A stretch of DNA of 64,000 nucleotides from Pandoraea captiosa (GTDB lineage: Bacteria > Pseudomonadota > Gammaproteobacteria > Burkholderiales > Burkholderiaceae), in assembly GCF_902459775.1 (NCBI RefSeq), contig NZ_CABPSQ010000001.1, positions 682,001 through 746,000 on the forward strand. The letters are read 5' to 3'. This document shows, piece after piece, positions 27,664 through 37,172 of the stretch. The notes under the pieces are model-generated. The model did not search any database. It was not told the DNA's origin and saw only the letters and a list, made by a program, of their open reading frames with translations. The first letter of the stretch is position 1. The number at the start of each line of letters is the position of its first letter. A program made the translations under genes and the position numbers.

Positions 27664-28478
27664 ACGTCTGTCTCCTGAGAGGGTTGGGACGGGGACGGGG
27701 CAGACGTGCGGTGCAGCGTCAGCAGCCAGGCAGTCAATGCTTCCGGCGAAGGCAGACGATGGTGAGCGCAAGTCTCCCCGTCCCCGATCTTGATCGTGAT
27801 GCCACCCAGCGCATTCACGTCGGCGAATCCCGCCTCGTCTGTCAGGTCGTCGCCAGCAAAGAGTGGCGTGCGACCGGCAAACGGGGCGTCGTTGAGCAGT
27901 GCAGTAATGGCGCGACCTTTGCTGACATGGCGCGGCCGCAACTCGAACACGAGCTTGCCGGGTTGCAGCGAAAAGTGCTCTGCGTGCAGGTCGGCCAGGG
28001 CTCGCATCGTGTCGCGGGCCACGCCCGCCAGCTCCGGCGCACCGCGATAGTGCAAAGCGAGCGCGCTGCCCTTGTTTTCCAGCAGGAGCCCGGGATGCTG
28101 AGCCACCAGTGCCTGCAACGGCGCGGCCATTGCGGAGATGCGTTCGATGTCGGCCGTATGCCCGTCGGCGCGTAGCAACTCGCCGCTGGCGTGACGAATC
28201 TCGGCGCCGTGCAAGCCGGCGGCGGGCAGACGCAACGGGGCCAGTAGGCCATCGATCTGGTCGATGGCGCGCCCGGAGACCACGGCGAGCGCTCCCCGCG
28301 TGCGTTCGAACAGGCTCTGGAGCACGCGCGCAGTATCCGGCGGAAGTTTCACGGCGTCCGGGCGTGCGGCCAGCGGCGCCAAGGTGCCGTCGAGGTCGAA
28401 AAAGAATGCCACCTGGGTCACGTCGACGAAGGGGACCGACGTTGACACGGTGGGCGGGGAAGACGCTAAAGGTCGCAT
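27660..28478 (-). CDS. otsB: Trehalose-6-phosphate phosphatase
   Basis: 272 residues. A HAD-superfamily phosphatase that releases trehalose. The nucleophile motif FFFDLDGTLAPL places D28 and D30 in the active site; VSGRAID, the K in KGRAITALL and GDDLTDEAGF complete the HAD set. It is cytoplasmic. It leads the otsB-otsA operon, with GGAG four bases before the ATG. An 18-residue N-terminal leader without motifs precedes the core; a later start is possible but lacks a codon with a better site. Confidence 0.95.
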   Translation of the reverse strand: MRPLASSPPTVSTSVPFVDVTQVAFFFDLDGTLAPLAARPDAVKLPPDTARVLQSLFERTRGALAVVSGRAIDQIDGLLAPLRLPAAGLHGAEIRHASGELLRADGHTADIERISAMAAPLQALVAQHPGLLLENKGSALALHYRGAPELAGVARDTMRALADLHAEHFSLQPGKLVFELRPRHVSKGRAITALLNDAPFAGRTPLFAGDDLTDEAGFADVNALGGITIKIGDGETCAHHRLPSPEALTAWLLTLHRTSAPSPSQPSQETDV

Positions 28479-28844
28479 GGCACTCCGTCGCTGTCGTGCC
28501 GCAGATCGACAGGTCGTTCCAGGGCCAGCGATGGGCTAGGGAGTGGGCAGACGAGACGTGTCGAGCGGCAAATGGATGAGAAGGAGCGCGGACATCCGCG
28601 CGCAGTAATTCATCCTAACCGCTCAAAAACCGACAAGACGTCGTCTTATGTATGAAATTCCTGTGAGACGACACCTACAAGGCGCACAAGACAAGTGACA
28701 AGTAGGTATTGAATATGAGAATCGTTTGCAATAACATTCGCTAGTTGCCGCATAGTGCTCCGTCGGAGCATGGCGGCACGGCACACTGCATACCTGCCAC
28801 GCACGCGCCATCGCCGGCGCACGGACGTGCGTCGGACGACAACA
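28479..28844. other. Intergenic region between otsB and the flavoreductase gene
   Basis: 366 bases between divergent genes. The right half is AT-richer than its surroundings and contains a Fur-box-like site (listed separately). No convincing short gene was seen. Promoters for both directions must lie here, but I cannot place them with confidence. Confidence 0.6.
28711..28729 (+). promoter_or_regulatory. Fur-box-like operator
   Basis: GAATATGAGAATCGTTTGC matches the 19-bp Fur consensus (GATAATGATAATCATTATC) at 13 of 19 positions, including the central GA-AATC core. It lies 115 bases before the flavoreductase start, in an AT-rich patch where a promoter is expected. It suggests iron-repressed expression. 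Confidence 0.6.
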
Positions 28845-31478
28845 ATGATGAAAAGACTGTGGTTTCAACTGCACTGGTGCTTCGGCATTACCGCCGGCCT
28901 GGTGCTGGCAGTGGTGGGCCTGACCGGCGCATTGCTCTCGTATTACGAAGAACTCACGCGCGCCTTCAGCCCGGGGGTGATGACGGTGGCTGTGCCCGAG
29001 GGGGCCTCGGCGGCGCGCCTGCCGGTTCCCGAGCTGATTGCTCGCGTGCACGAGGCCGTGCCGGATCGGCGCATTCTGCTCATGACGGTCACGCGCGCAC
29101 CGGAGGACGCCGTCGGTGTGCGCCTGTCCATCGATGAGGGCACGCGCGGCGAAACCTACTTCGTCGACCCGTACACAGGGCAGATGCTGGGTCGCTCTCA
29201 GGCGGACGTCGTCTTCCGTTTCATCATGGACATTCACCGATTCCTGACGGTGGACGGCGTTGGCAAGCAGATAACCGGGGCGGCGACCTTGCTGCTGTTT
29301 CTGCTTGCGCTGAGTGGTTTGTACCTGCGCTGGCCGCGTCGCATTGGTCATTGGCGTGCCTGGTTCCACATCGATTTCAAGAAGCAGGGCCGTCCGTTCC
29401 TTTGGAACCTGCACGCCGTGATCGGCACGATCGTGCTCGTGCCGTACCTGCTGTCGGCCACCACCGGGCTTTACTGGTCGTACGACTGGTGGCGCGGCAT
29501 GCTGTTTTCGGTGGCCGGGGTGCCGCAGCCAGTGCGCAACAAAGCGCCCGAGACGCCGAAGATGTCGAAGATGGCGAAGCAGGGCAATGCAGGCAACCCA
29601 CCCGCCGCGAAGGCCGCGGGCAGGAAGGTATTGCCCGACCTCGCCTCGATGCCACCTGACGAGATAAGTACGGTCTGGAACCGCTTCACGGCAAGCGTGC
29701 CCGATTACACCAAGGCGTACGTGCGCCCGTCGCAAAAGCCGGGCGGTCCGTTGCAAATGACCTGGCTCGACCCGACCGTGCCTCATGAGCGCGCCTTCAG
29801 CCGTATGGACATCGACCCGGCATCGGGCGCGATCCGCAGTGAAGAGCGTTACCTGGAGAAGACGACCGGCGGCCAGTTGATCACGAGCATCTACGCGCTG
29901 CATCGCGGCAGTTTCTTCGGCACGCCGGGCATCGTCGTCATGATGCTCTCGAGCCTGATGATGCCGGTGTTCTTCGTCACCGGCTGGATGCTGTATCTCG
30001 ATCGCCGCAGGAAAAAGCGTGCGCTGGCCGCGTCGCGTCCGGCGCAGGTGGCGACCGGCACGATGTCCCGGCCGGACGGTTCGCTTGCCGACGATGGCGT
30101 GTTGATCGGCTACGCCAGCCAAAGCGGTGTTGCCGAGGGGCTGGCGTGGCAGACCGCCGGCATGCTCCAGGGCGCGGGCGTACCCGCGCAAATCCATCCC
30201 CTCGCACGCATCGGCGAGGCGCAGCTCGGCGCGGCAAAGCGGGCGTTGTTCATCGTCAGCACCTTCGGCGATGGCGAGCCGCCGGACAGCGCACGCCGTT
30301 TCTCTCAGCAGTTGATGAACCAGGCGATGGCGTTGCCCGGGTTGCGCTTCGCCATGCTGTCGTTGGGCGACAGTCATTACGACACGTTCTGCGGTTTCGG
30401 CCGAAAACTCGACGGTTGGCTGCGCGCGCAGGGTGGCGTGGCGGCTTTCGAACCGATCGAGGTCGACCGGGGCGACCCGGGGGCCTGGGCGAACTGGCAG
30501 GCGCGTCTGGGAGAGTGGCTGGGGCGTCCGCTCGTGGCAACGACGAGTCACGAGAGTCCGTGTTTCGCGTCGTGGACGCTGGCCGAGCGCGCCGTGCTCA
30601 ATCCCGGCAGCGCGGGCCTGCCTGCCTACCATCTCGCCTTCACGCCGCCTGCGGGGGCAACGTGGGTGGCGGGCGATCTGGTCGAGGTGCTGCCGCGTCA
30701 TACGGCGGCCCATGTCGAGGCCTTCCTGGCCGCAAGCGTGTGGACGCCTGACGTGCGCGTGAATGTCGCGGGACGCCCGACGACGCTGGGCGATGCACTG
30801 CGTGAGCGCATGCTGCCCGAGGCCGCGCCACCGGCCGGCATCGATTTGCAGGACTGGCTCGATCGTCTGGCCCCGCTGCCCGCACGGGAATATTCCATTG
30901 CGTCGACGCCGGAGGAAGGAAAGCTGATGCTCCTCGTGCGACAGACACGTCACCCGGATGGCACGCTCGGCCTCGGTTCCGGCTGGCTCACGCACGGGGT
31001 GGCGTCCGGCGACAGTGTGACCATGCGCGTGCGCCCGAATCCCGGGTTCCACGGCCCCGCCGACGCGAGCGGCATGATTCTGATCGGCAACGGCACCGGA
31101 CTGGCAGGCCTGCGCGCCCATCTTTCGGCCCGTATTGCACGCGGACATGTGCGCAACTGGTTGATCTTCGGTGAGCGTCAGGCGCGCCACGACGCGTTTC
31201 ACGACGTCACCTTGCGCGATTGGCAGGCGCAGGGCGGTATTGCGCGATTGGATCGCGTCTATTCACGCGATCAGCCCGAACGGATTTACGTTCAGGACCG
31301 GATTCGCGAGTCGGCGCAGGAAATCGCGCAATGGGTTGCCGACGGTGCCTCGATCTATGTGTGCGGCAGTCTGGCGGGCATGGCGCCTGCGGTGGATGCA
31401 GCCCTGGCCGACGCGGTGGGAGCGCAGACCTTGCTCGATCTTTCCGCGCAGGGGCGCTATCGGCGAGACATCTATTAG
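28845..31478 (+). CDS. PepSY-membrane / flavodoxin / FAD-NADPH reductase fusion
   Basis: 877 residues. The N-terminal 370 residues are a PepSY-associated transmembrane domain: helix 1 (LHWCFGITAGLVLAVVGLTG), helix 2 near LLLFLLALSGLYLRWPRR, helix 3 near GTIVLVPYLLSATTG, and helix 4 near MMLSSLMMPVFFVTGW. From about residue 418 a flavodoxin domain (IGYASQSGVAEGLAWQTAG, VSTFGDGEPPDSARRF, LGDSHYDTFCGFG) is followed by a CysJ-like FAD/NADPH module (REYSIAST, IGNGTGLAGLR, ending GRYRRDIY). The layout resembles proteins that pass electrons from NADPH across the inner membrane to ferric siderophores in the periplasm. The start is ATGATG at 28845/28848. A Fur-box-like site and a downstream terminator support a single iron-regulated gene. 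Substrate unproven. Confidence 0.92.
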   Translation: MMKRLWFQLHWCFGITAGLVLAVVGLTGALLSYYEELTRAFSPGVMTVAVPEGASAARLPVPELIARVHEAVPDRRILLMTVTRAPEDAVGVRLSIDEGTRGETYFVDPYTGQMLGRSQADVVFRFIMDIHRFLTVDGVGKQITGAATLLLFLLALSGLYLRWPRRIGHWRAWFHIDFKKQGRPFLWNLHAVIGTIVLVPYLLSATTGLYWSYDWWRGMLFSVAGVPQPVRNKAPETPKMSKMAKQGNAGNPPAAKAAGRKVLPDLASMPPDEISTVWNRFTASVPDYTKAYVRPSQKPGGPLQMTWLDPTVPHERAFSRMDIDPASGAIRSEERYLEKTTGGQLITSIYALHRGSFFGTPGIVVMMLSSLMMPVFFVTGWMLYLDRRRKKRALAASRPAQVATGTMSRPDGSLADDGVLIGYASQSGVAEGLAWQTAGMLQGAGVPAQIHPLARIGEAQLGAAKRALFIVSTFGDGEPPDSARRFSQQLMNQAMALPGLRFAMLSLGDSHYDTFCGFGRKLDGWLRAQGGVAAFEPIEVDRGDPGAWANWQARLGEWLGRPLVATTSHESPCFASWTLAERAVLNPGSAGLPAYHLAFTPPAGATWVAGDLVEVLPRHTAAHVEAFLAASVWTPDVRVNVAGRPTTLGDALRERMLPEAAPPAGIDLQDWLDRLAPLPAREYSIASTPEEGKLMLLVRQTRHPDGTLGLGSGWLTHGVASGDSVTMRVRPNPGFHGPADASGMILIGNGTGLAGLRAHLSARIARGHVRNWLIFGERQARHDAFHDVTLRDWQAQGGIARLDRVYSRDQPERIYVQDRIRESAQEIAQWVADGASIYVCGSLAGMAPAVDAALADAVGAQTLLDLSAQGRYRRDIY

Positions 31479-31507
31479 ACGTCGACCGATGGTGTGCTAA
31501 CGTAATG

Positions 31508-31537
31508 AAGGGGCTCGATATTCATCGAGCCCTTTTT
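31508..31537 (+). terminator. Rho-independent terminator of the flavoreductase gene
   Basis: GGGCTCGAT-ATTC-ATCGAGCCC is a perfect 9-bp stem with a four-base loop, flanked by AAG on the left and followed by TTTTT. It starts 30 bases after the stop codon. Confidence 0.93.
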
Positions 31538-31611
31538 CCATGAGTGCATCGATTCGTGCCGACATGCACCGGCGCGCATTGGTGTTTCCATCTGTCGAAA
31601 CAGGAGCGGCA

Positions 31612-31896
31612 ATGACGGCAACGTGGCAAATCGTGGTGCACGGAAGGGTGCAGGGCGTGGGCTACCGTGCGGCGTGTGTGGTCGAGGCGCGTAGGCTCGG
31701 GCTGGCGGGATGGGTGCGCAATCGCCGCGACGGCACGGTGGAGGCCGTCGCTCAGGGTGAGGTTGCGCAGTTGTTGGCGTTGTGCGAATGGATGCGGCAG
31801 GGGCCGCGAGGCGCGCAAGTGTCGTCTTGCGACGTGGACAAGGCGTGGGAGGCAGACGCGCCGCTCAACGGATTCGAGCAGCGCGCCAGCGTTTGA
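31612..31896 (+). CDS. Acylphosphatase
   Basis: 94 residues, the normal size. It hydrolyses acyl phosphates. Catalytic R19 lies in GRVQGVGYR and catalytic N37 in GWVRNRRDGTVE. The ATG at 31612 has CAGGAGCGGCA ahead of it; an upstream in-frame GTG/ATG run would add 24 unrelated residues and lacks a site. It lies between the terminator and the convergent chemoreceptor gene, apparently as a single gene. Confidence 0.94.
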   Translation: MTATWQIVVHGRVQGVGYRAACVVEARRLGLAGWVRNRRDGTVEAVAQGEVAQLLALCEWMRQGPRGAQVSSCDVDKAWEADAPLNGFEQRASV

Positions 31897-32023
31897 GATC
31901 GCTTCCCGGCATGCTCGCCGACGCCCGGTCAGCCATGTGGGTGATGGGCGACGAGCTACGGGGGACAGGCGAGCGTCGGCCAGAGTGCTGGGCGCTGACT
32001 TCGGTGCCGAACCGTCGGGCGCG

Positions 32024-33667
32024 TCAGGCGGCCAGTGCCAGCGCGCCGGGGGCAGCGGCGGCCGGGGTGTCGCCCGCGCCGATCGCCGATGCATGGGCCG
32101 CTTCGTGTGCCGAGAGCCGGAACAGCGCCACCGACTCGCGCAGACGCGCTGCCTGTGTTTCGAGCGCGGCAGCGGCGGCCGAGGCTTCTTCGACGAGCGC
32201 GGCGTTCTGCTGCGTCATCTCATCCATCTGCGTGACGGCCATATTGACCTGCTCGATGCCGCTGGACTGTTCGACGCTCGCAGCCGAGATCTCACCCATG
32301 ATGTCGGTCACGCGTTTGACGGACTGCACCACTTCCGACATCGTCGCGCCCGCGCGCTCGACCAGACGGGTACCGGCTTCGACCCGGGTGCCCGACGCTT
32401 CGATCAATCCCTTGATTTCCTTGGCGGCCGACGCGCTGCGCTGCGCCAGCGTGCGGACTTCACCCGCCACCACGGCGAAGCCGCGACCCTGTTCACCGGC
32501 GCGCGCCGCTTCCACCGCGGCATTCAAAGCCAGGATGTTCGTCTGAAAGGCGATGCCGTCGATGACCGTCAGGATGTCGCTGACCTTTTGTGAGGCTTCG
32601 GCGATATCGCGCATCGTCGTCACGACCTCCTGCACGACGTCGCCGCCGCGCGCGGCGGTTTCCGAGGCGGTGACGGCGAGCTGACTCGCGGCGCGGGCGT
32701 TCTCGGCGTTCTGTTTGACGACGGCCGTCAGTTCCTCCATGCTCGCGGCCGTTTCCTCCAGGGACGATGCCTGCGATTCGGTGCGGCGCGACAGGTCGGC
32801 GTTGCCGTCCGCAATCTCGCGGGCGCTGCCGTGAATCGCTTCGGTGCTCTCGCGCACGGTGCCGACCGTGCTCGCCAGACCGTCACGCATACGGCCGAGC
32901 GCTCCGAAAAGCTGACCCATTTCATTGCGCGTGCGCTGTTCGATGCGCTGGCTCAGATCGCCTGCGGCCATCCGCTCGAAATAGGCAATGACTTCCCGGA
33001 TCGGCCGCAGCACGGCGCGCGCGAGCATGGCGCGGCCCCAGAGGGCGAGCAGCAACGCGATCACGAGCGTGGCGCCCATCGCGATGCGCATGAACGTATA
33101 GCGCTCCTGCGCGGCTTCGTAACGCGCCTTTTGGCGCGCGACCTGAAGATCCTGCAGCTCGCGCATGAGTGTATCCACGCTGTTGTAGGCGGCCGGCGCA
33201 ATGCGCGCCTGGATCTGATGGAAACCGGCGACGTCGCCTTGCTTGAGCGCGTTGAGCGCGGGCGTGATCACCTTGTCGAAAAAGGCGCGGCGCTTTTCGT
33301 CGGCGGCTTTGGCCACCTCCGCTTCGTGCGCATCTTCTTTGGGACGTTTCAGATAATCGTTCCAGAGCGCGTCTGACGCCGCGATGTATTGCGTGCCTCG
33401 TTTCAGGACTTTTTCGGATTCCTCGGGGTCGGCACCGAGGCTCACGTACGACGCATACGTCGCCATGGACAGGCGCGTACGAAGAATTTGCTCGCCGGTT
33501 CCCTTCAGTTCGGCCAGGGCGGGTGTGTCTTCCGTGGCCATCTTGCTCAGCGATTCATTGCTGGAGCTAAGCGCCTGGAGACCCAGCACGCTGACGAGGA
33601 CCAGTAGTGCACCAAGCAAACCTAAGACCAGCGTCAGGCTGGCCCGAATCGTAATGTTCTTATACAT
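32024..33667 (-). CDS. Methyl-accepting chemotaxis protein
   Basis: 547 residues. Two membrane helices (about 8-30 and 190-212) bracket a periplasmic four-helix-bundle (4HB/TarH-like) ligand domain. A HAMP domain follows ([26 protein letters not shown]), then the signalling domain with the canonical hairpin tip [37 protein letters not shown]. It signals to CheA through CheW. The C-terminus ends in an Ala/Pro-rich tail with no CheR/CheB pentapeptide. The start is the ATG at 33667; the 24-residue upstream extension is unlike the family. No che genes are near; the neighbour across 273 bases is a divergent hybrid histidine kinase. Confidence 0.95.
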   Translation of the reverse strand: MYKNITIRASLTLVLGLLGALLVLVSVLGLQALSSSNESLSKMATEDTPALAELKGTGEQILRTRLSMATYASYVSLGADPEESEKVLKRGTQYIAASDALWNDYLKRPKEDAHEAEVAKAADEKRRAFFDKVITPALNALKQGDVAGFHQIQARIAPAAYNSVDTLMRELQDLQVARQKARYEAAQERYTFMRIAMGATLVIALLLALWGRAMLARAVLRPIREVIAYFERMAAGDLSQRIEQRTRNEMGQLFGALGRMRDGLASTVGTVRESTEAIHGSAREIADGNADLSRRTESQASSLEETAASMEELTAVVKQNAENARAASQLAVTASETAARGGDVVQEVVTTMRDIAEASQKVSDILTVIDGIAFQTNILALNAAVEAARAGEQGRGFAVVAGEVRTLAQRSASAAKEIKGLIEASGTRVEAGTRLVERAGATMSEVVQSVKRVTDIMGEISAASVEQSSGIEQVNMAVTQMDEMTQQNAALVEEASAAAAALETQAARLRESVALFRLSAHEAAHASAIGAGDTPAAAAPGALALAA

Positions 33668-33940
33668 ATTGATCGATGGAATGAATGCCCAGGCCGTGCC
33701 AGGAGGGTGCGCGACCTCCCCGTCCATCGGTGAGTGCAAGACGGGGCATAGGGATTATCGGCATATGAGAAGCAGAACTTGAGCCATTCGGGCTCGGTGG
33801 AATCCGAAAGGGCGGCCTGCGCGAGAAAAGTTCGGAATTTGCGCAGTCGCAAGCGTCGTGCAACAGGCCAGACTTGACGGCTCTTCCACTTTCTTCAGTA
33901 CGCCGAAACGCGTAAATCGTGATGCGGCGTCAATGGCGCG

Positions 33941-35656
33941 ATGAATCTCGATAAATTCAAGTTCCAATCCGCAAACCCGGATGCGGGACGGTATGGAACG
34001 GATCAGGACAGCTCGGCGGAAGGTTGTGTAAGGAATGACGCCGACGATGTCGCGACGTTTCGGCTGGCGCTGGTGCATGAGTTGCGTGCGCCGTTGCAGG
34101 TATTGCAGGGGCATCTCGACGCCATGATCGCAGGCGGTGGACACACCGCGGCTTTCGATGACCGAACCGCCGGGCACGCCGACGCTGCCGACGCATTCGC
34201 CCCGCGCGGGCGCCTCGGCAACATGCGGAACATGCTCGACGTGCTGGCCGGGGCCGTCGATGACGTCTTGCAACTCGGCCACGGCGAGATTGCGCAACTG
34301 CCGCTGCGAGAAGCGGTATTCGAGGTGCGGGCGTGTCTCGATACCGAGGTGGATGCTTTTCGCGACGCGGCCAGGGCCAAAGCGCTGGACCTGACTTGCG
34401 ACATTGCGAACGACGTACCGGTGTTTTTGTGGGGCGATGCCGGTCGGCTCCGGCAGATCGTGCGCACGCTAGTGGATAACGCCCTCAAATACACGATGTG
34501 CGGTGGCGTGGCAGTTCGCGTTTCGTGGGGGCAGGCTATGGAGCGCGAGGCCGAGTCGCAATTGACAATTCACGTGACCGACACGGGGCCTGGCATTCCG
34601 GCAGGGATGGAAAACGCCGTGTTTGCAGCGTTTGCGCGAGCCGATGCGGCCACGAAGGGCTCCGGGCTGGGACTGTGGATCGCCCGTCAATGGGCGCGGC
34701 GTCTCGGGGGCGTGCTGTGCGCCGAGCCGTCGTCGACCGGAGCGCGGCTCCGCCTTTCGGTGCCTTTTGCACCCTTCTCACCGTTCACGCCCTATGCGCC
34801 GTCCGAACGCTCAACCGGCATCGGCGGGAACGCGGACTGGAAACAGTCATCGGAAGACGCGGGCGCGGGCGTGCGCCTGTCGTCATGTGTGCGCCGAGAC
34901 GTACCGGTGAGAGTGCCCGTAGCGCCGATTGCCGTACGCGCGGGCTTGCAGGCGCTGGTCGTCGATGACCACGCCATGAATCGGAAGATTCTCGGCGAAC
35001 AGTTGACGGCGCTGGGCTGCCATGTCGCGACCGCGCAGGATCTCTCGGATGCGCTGGTGCAATGGGTTGCACTGGACGTCGACGTCGTTCTCACGGATGT
35101 CCATCTCGATGGCGTGAGCGGTCTCGCGCTCGCGAAGACGTTGCATGCGCTGGCGCCCATGCTCGGTCGACGTGAACCGGCGGTTTTCGCCGTGACCGGT
35201 TCGGTTGTCGAGGCACGTGCGGCGCGCGACGCCGGTATCGACGACGTTCTGACGAAGCCGGTGTCTCGGCATCGCCTCGCGCAGACGCTGTCCGTGCGAT
35301 GGCCAGCATTGGACGAGGCGCAGGCCGGGCTCACGAGCGAAGCGGGCGCGCAAGGGGCAGCGGGAACAGCGGGCGCGCCTGCACGACGTCAGCAGCCGCG
35401 TACGCCGCTGCGGGACGATCCTCATGCGCGGCGCATGATGCGCGACGAAATGGCAAAGGATCTGGCGCGCTTTCGTCGTCTGATCGCAAGGCGTCGCGAG
35501 GAGGACATCGATGCGGCGCAGGCGCTGCTTCACCGCATGCGCGGCGCTTGCCGGATGTTTGGCGATCCGGTACTTACCGCACGGTGCGAACAACTGGCGC
35601 AAAAGCTCGAATGCTGCCGGGCGGCGGTGGCCGGCGAGCGGCGGGGGACGATATGA
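33941..35656 (+). CDS. Soluble hybrid histidine kinase (HisKA-HATPase-REC-Hpt)
   Basis: 571 residues with no membrane helix and no recognisable sensor domain. The phosphoacceptor is H46 (VHELRAPLQ). The ATPase domain has N180 (DNALKYT), the G1 box DTGPGIP (214-220) and the G2 box GSGLGLW (240-246). A receiver domain follows with D342/D343, phosphoacceptor D386 (LTDVHLDG) and K439 (LTKPV). A C-terminal Hpt domain carries H531 (HRMRGACRMFG). The order matches the cytoplasmic half of BvgS/EvgS-type sensors without their input region. No response regulator lies beside it, so it is an orphan that must work with a partner elsewhere. The start lacks a clear ribosome site and could be wrong. Confidence 0.88.
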   Translation: MNLDKFKFQSANPDAGRYGTDQDSSAEGCVRNDADDVATFRLALVHELRAPLQVLQGHLDAMIAGGGHTAAFDDRTAGHADAADAFAPRGRLGNMRNMLDVLAGAVDDVLQLGHGEIAQLPLREAVFEVRACLDTEVDAFRDAARAKALDLTCDIANDVPVFLWGDAGRLRQIVRTLVDNALKYTMCGGVAVRVSWGQAMEREAESQLTIHVTDTGPGIPAGMENAVFAAFARADAATKGSGLGLWIARQWARRLGGVLCAEPSSTGARLRLSVPFAPFSPFTPYAPSERSTGIGGNADWKQSSEDAGAGVRLSSCVRRDVPVRVPVAPIAVRAGLQALVVDDHAMNRKILGEQLTALGCHVATAQDLSDALVQWVALDVDVVLTDVHLDGVSGLALAKTLHALAPMLGRREPAVFAVTGSVVEARAARDAGIDDVLTKPVSRHRLAQTLSVRWPALDEAQAGLTSEAGAQGAAGTAGAPARRQQPRTPLRDDPHARRMMRDEMAKDLARFRRLIARRREEDIDAAQALLHRMRGACRMFGDPVLTARCEQLAQKLECCRAAVAGERRGTI

Positions 35657-35740
35657 CAGGTGGGGACCGCGCCGCCGCACGAGCCGTTGTTCGGGCGGGT
35701 CTGAAGAGCGCGGCGATCGTGGCGAGCGCGGTGACTCGGG

Positions 35741-36412
35741 TCAGACGTAGCGCCACACGGCAAGGTAGTGGCAAACGGTGCCGCCGATGGCGAACAGATG
35801 CCAGACCAGATGCCCGAACTTGATGTGGCCGTCGAGGGAATAAAAGATCGCCCCGACGGTATAAGCCACGCCCCCGGCGTACAGCCATCCGGCACCTGGG
35901 CCAGGAATGGCCGCGAGCACCGGTCCGGCGACCAGCACGGCCACCCAGCCAAGCGCGATGTAGAGCAGTGTGGAGACGAGCGGGCGGTCGAGCAGGCCGA
36001 GCGATTTGGCAATCAGACCGGCGATGGCCATCGTCCATACGCCGGTGAGCAGCGGCCAGCCCCACGGGTCGTTGAGAATCTTGACGGTGAAGGGCGTGTA
36101 AGTGCCGGCGATGAAGAGGAAGATCGCGCAGTGGTCGACCCGCATGAACAGGCGTTTTGCGCGTCCGTCGGGCAACCCGTGATAGAGGGCGGACGCCAGA
36201 TAGACCACCACCATCGTGACGGCGAACACCCCGATGCCGATCTGTTGCACCGTGCTCGGGCTGGGCAACGCGGGGCGTACGGCCGTGAAGAGAAACGGAA
36301 TCGCCGCGAGAGCCGCCAGACAGGCGAGACCGTGACTGAGGCTGTTGGCGAGTTCCTCGCTGCGGGTCTGTGCGCGGGCGATCGCCCTCGCGGTAGGTGG
36401 TGCCGTGCTCAT
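35741..36412 (-). CDS. PAQR-family TrhA / hemolysin III-like membrane protein
   Basis: 223 residues with seven predicted membrane helices. Family signs are SEELANSLSHG at the first helix, the SALYHG motif, VDHCAIFLFIAGTYTPF, and the HLVWHLFAIGGTVCHY end, whose histidines form the metal site. Bacterial members (E. coli TrhA/YqfA) help regulate membrane energetics and fluidity; haemolysis is a historical name. The ATG at 36412 is preferred over upstream starts, which add an unrelated tail. It converges with the hybrid kinase gene. Confidence 0.92.
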   Translation of the reverse strand: MSTAPPTARAIARAQTRSEELANSLSHGLACLAALAAIPFLFTAVRPALPSPSTVQQIGIGVFAVTMVVVYLASALYHGLPDGRAKRLFMRVDHCAIFLFIAGTYTPFTVKILNDPWGWPLLTGVWTMAIAGLIAKSLGLLDRPLVSTLLYIALGWVAVLVAGPVLAAIPGPGAGWLYAGGVAYTVGAIFYSLDGHIKFGHLVWHLFAIGGTVCHYLAVWRYV

Positions 36413-36548
36413 GCCGTCCTCATCGGTAAAGCGCTGAAAAGCGGGGTGAAGCCGTGACGCAGGTAAAGCGGGCAGACAAACAATGCGAGTGAAACCGGTC
36501 ATGCAGACAACGCGCGAATCACACGACGAAATCACACGACGTGCGGCA

Positions 36549-37103
36549 TCAGCGATGCGTCTCGTGCCACTTTCGAACCGCCGCCATCGTATTCTGCACG
36601 TGCTTGTCCGGATCCATGCTGACGTAGCTGTAGATCACCTTGCCGTCGGGGGCGATCACGTACGAAATGCGATTGGCGATATCCGGCTTGAGCGCGAGCA
36701 CCGCGTCGTACGACTTCATGATCTTCTGGTCGGTGTCGGCAGCGACGGCAAATTTGCTGCGGCACTCGGACACGGAGAATTTGTTGAGTGTGTCGATGTT
36801 GTCGTGTGAAACGCCGATGACGGTGGCGCCCATAGCCTTGAATGCGTCGGTTGCCTCGGCGAAATCGTGCGCTTCGATCGTGCAGCCCGCCGTGAATGCG
36901 GCCGGATAGAAGTACAGGACGACGGGGCCTTGCTTGAGCGCGTCGGCAAGCGAAAAGGTGAAGACTTTGCCGCCGAGCGACGCCTGGGCCTTGAAGTCGG
37001 GCGCCGATGCGCCGTTTTGCAACGCCGCGTGGGCGGGGATCATGCACCAGGCCGTTACGCCGACGATGGCGGCAGCGGCAGTCATTCCGAACCAACGTTT
37101 CAT
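36549..37103 (-). CDS. Exported BCP/PrxQ-type peroxiredoxin
   Basis: 184 residues. It begins with a signal peptide (MKRWFGMTAAAAIVGVTAW...AHA, about 26 residues), unusual because BCP/PrxQ enzymes are mostly cytoplasmic. The peroxidatic cysteine is C74 in FTAGCTIEAHDF, and C114 (SECRSKF) may resolve it. It reduces hydroperoxides, probably in the periplasm. The family fold is complete through ISYVIAPDGKVIYSY. It lies between the TrhA gene and lrp in the same orientation; a good ribosome site is not obvious. Confidence 0.9.
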   Translation of the reverse strand: MKRWFGMTAAAAIVGVTAWCMIPAHAALQNGASAPDFKAQASLGGKVFTFSLADALKQGPVVLYFYPAAFTAGCTIEAHDFAEATDAFKAMGATVIGVSHDNIDTLNKFSVSECRSKFAVAADTDQKIMKSYDAVLALKPDIANRISYVIAPDGKVIYSYVSMDPDKHVQNTMAAVRKWHETHR

Positions 37104-37172
37104 GCGAGGCTCCCGTAGTGGATGCTTAAGGATAGAGACTTGCGTGGGTGCTGTCCAACGTAGCGCGGCGCC

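Noticed and set aside
28623-31202. 859-codon minus-strand frame opposite the flavoreductase gene
   Set aside because: Antisense shadow of a real gene; composition rich in His, Arg and Gln with no recognisable domain.
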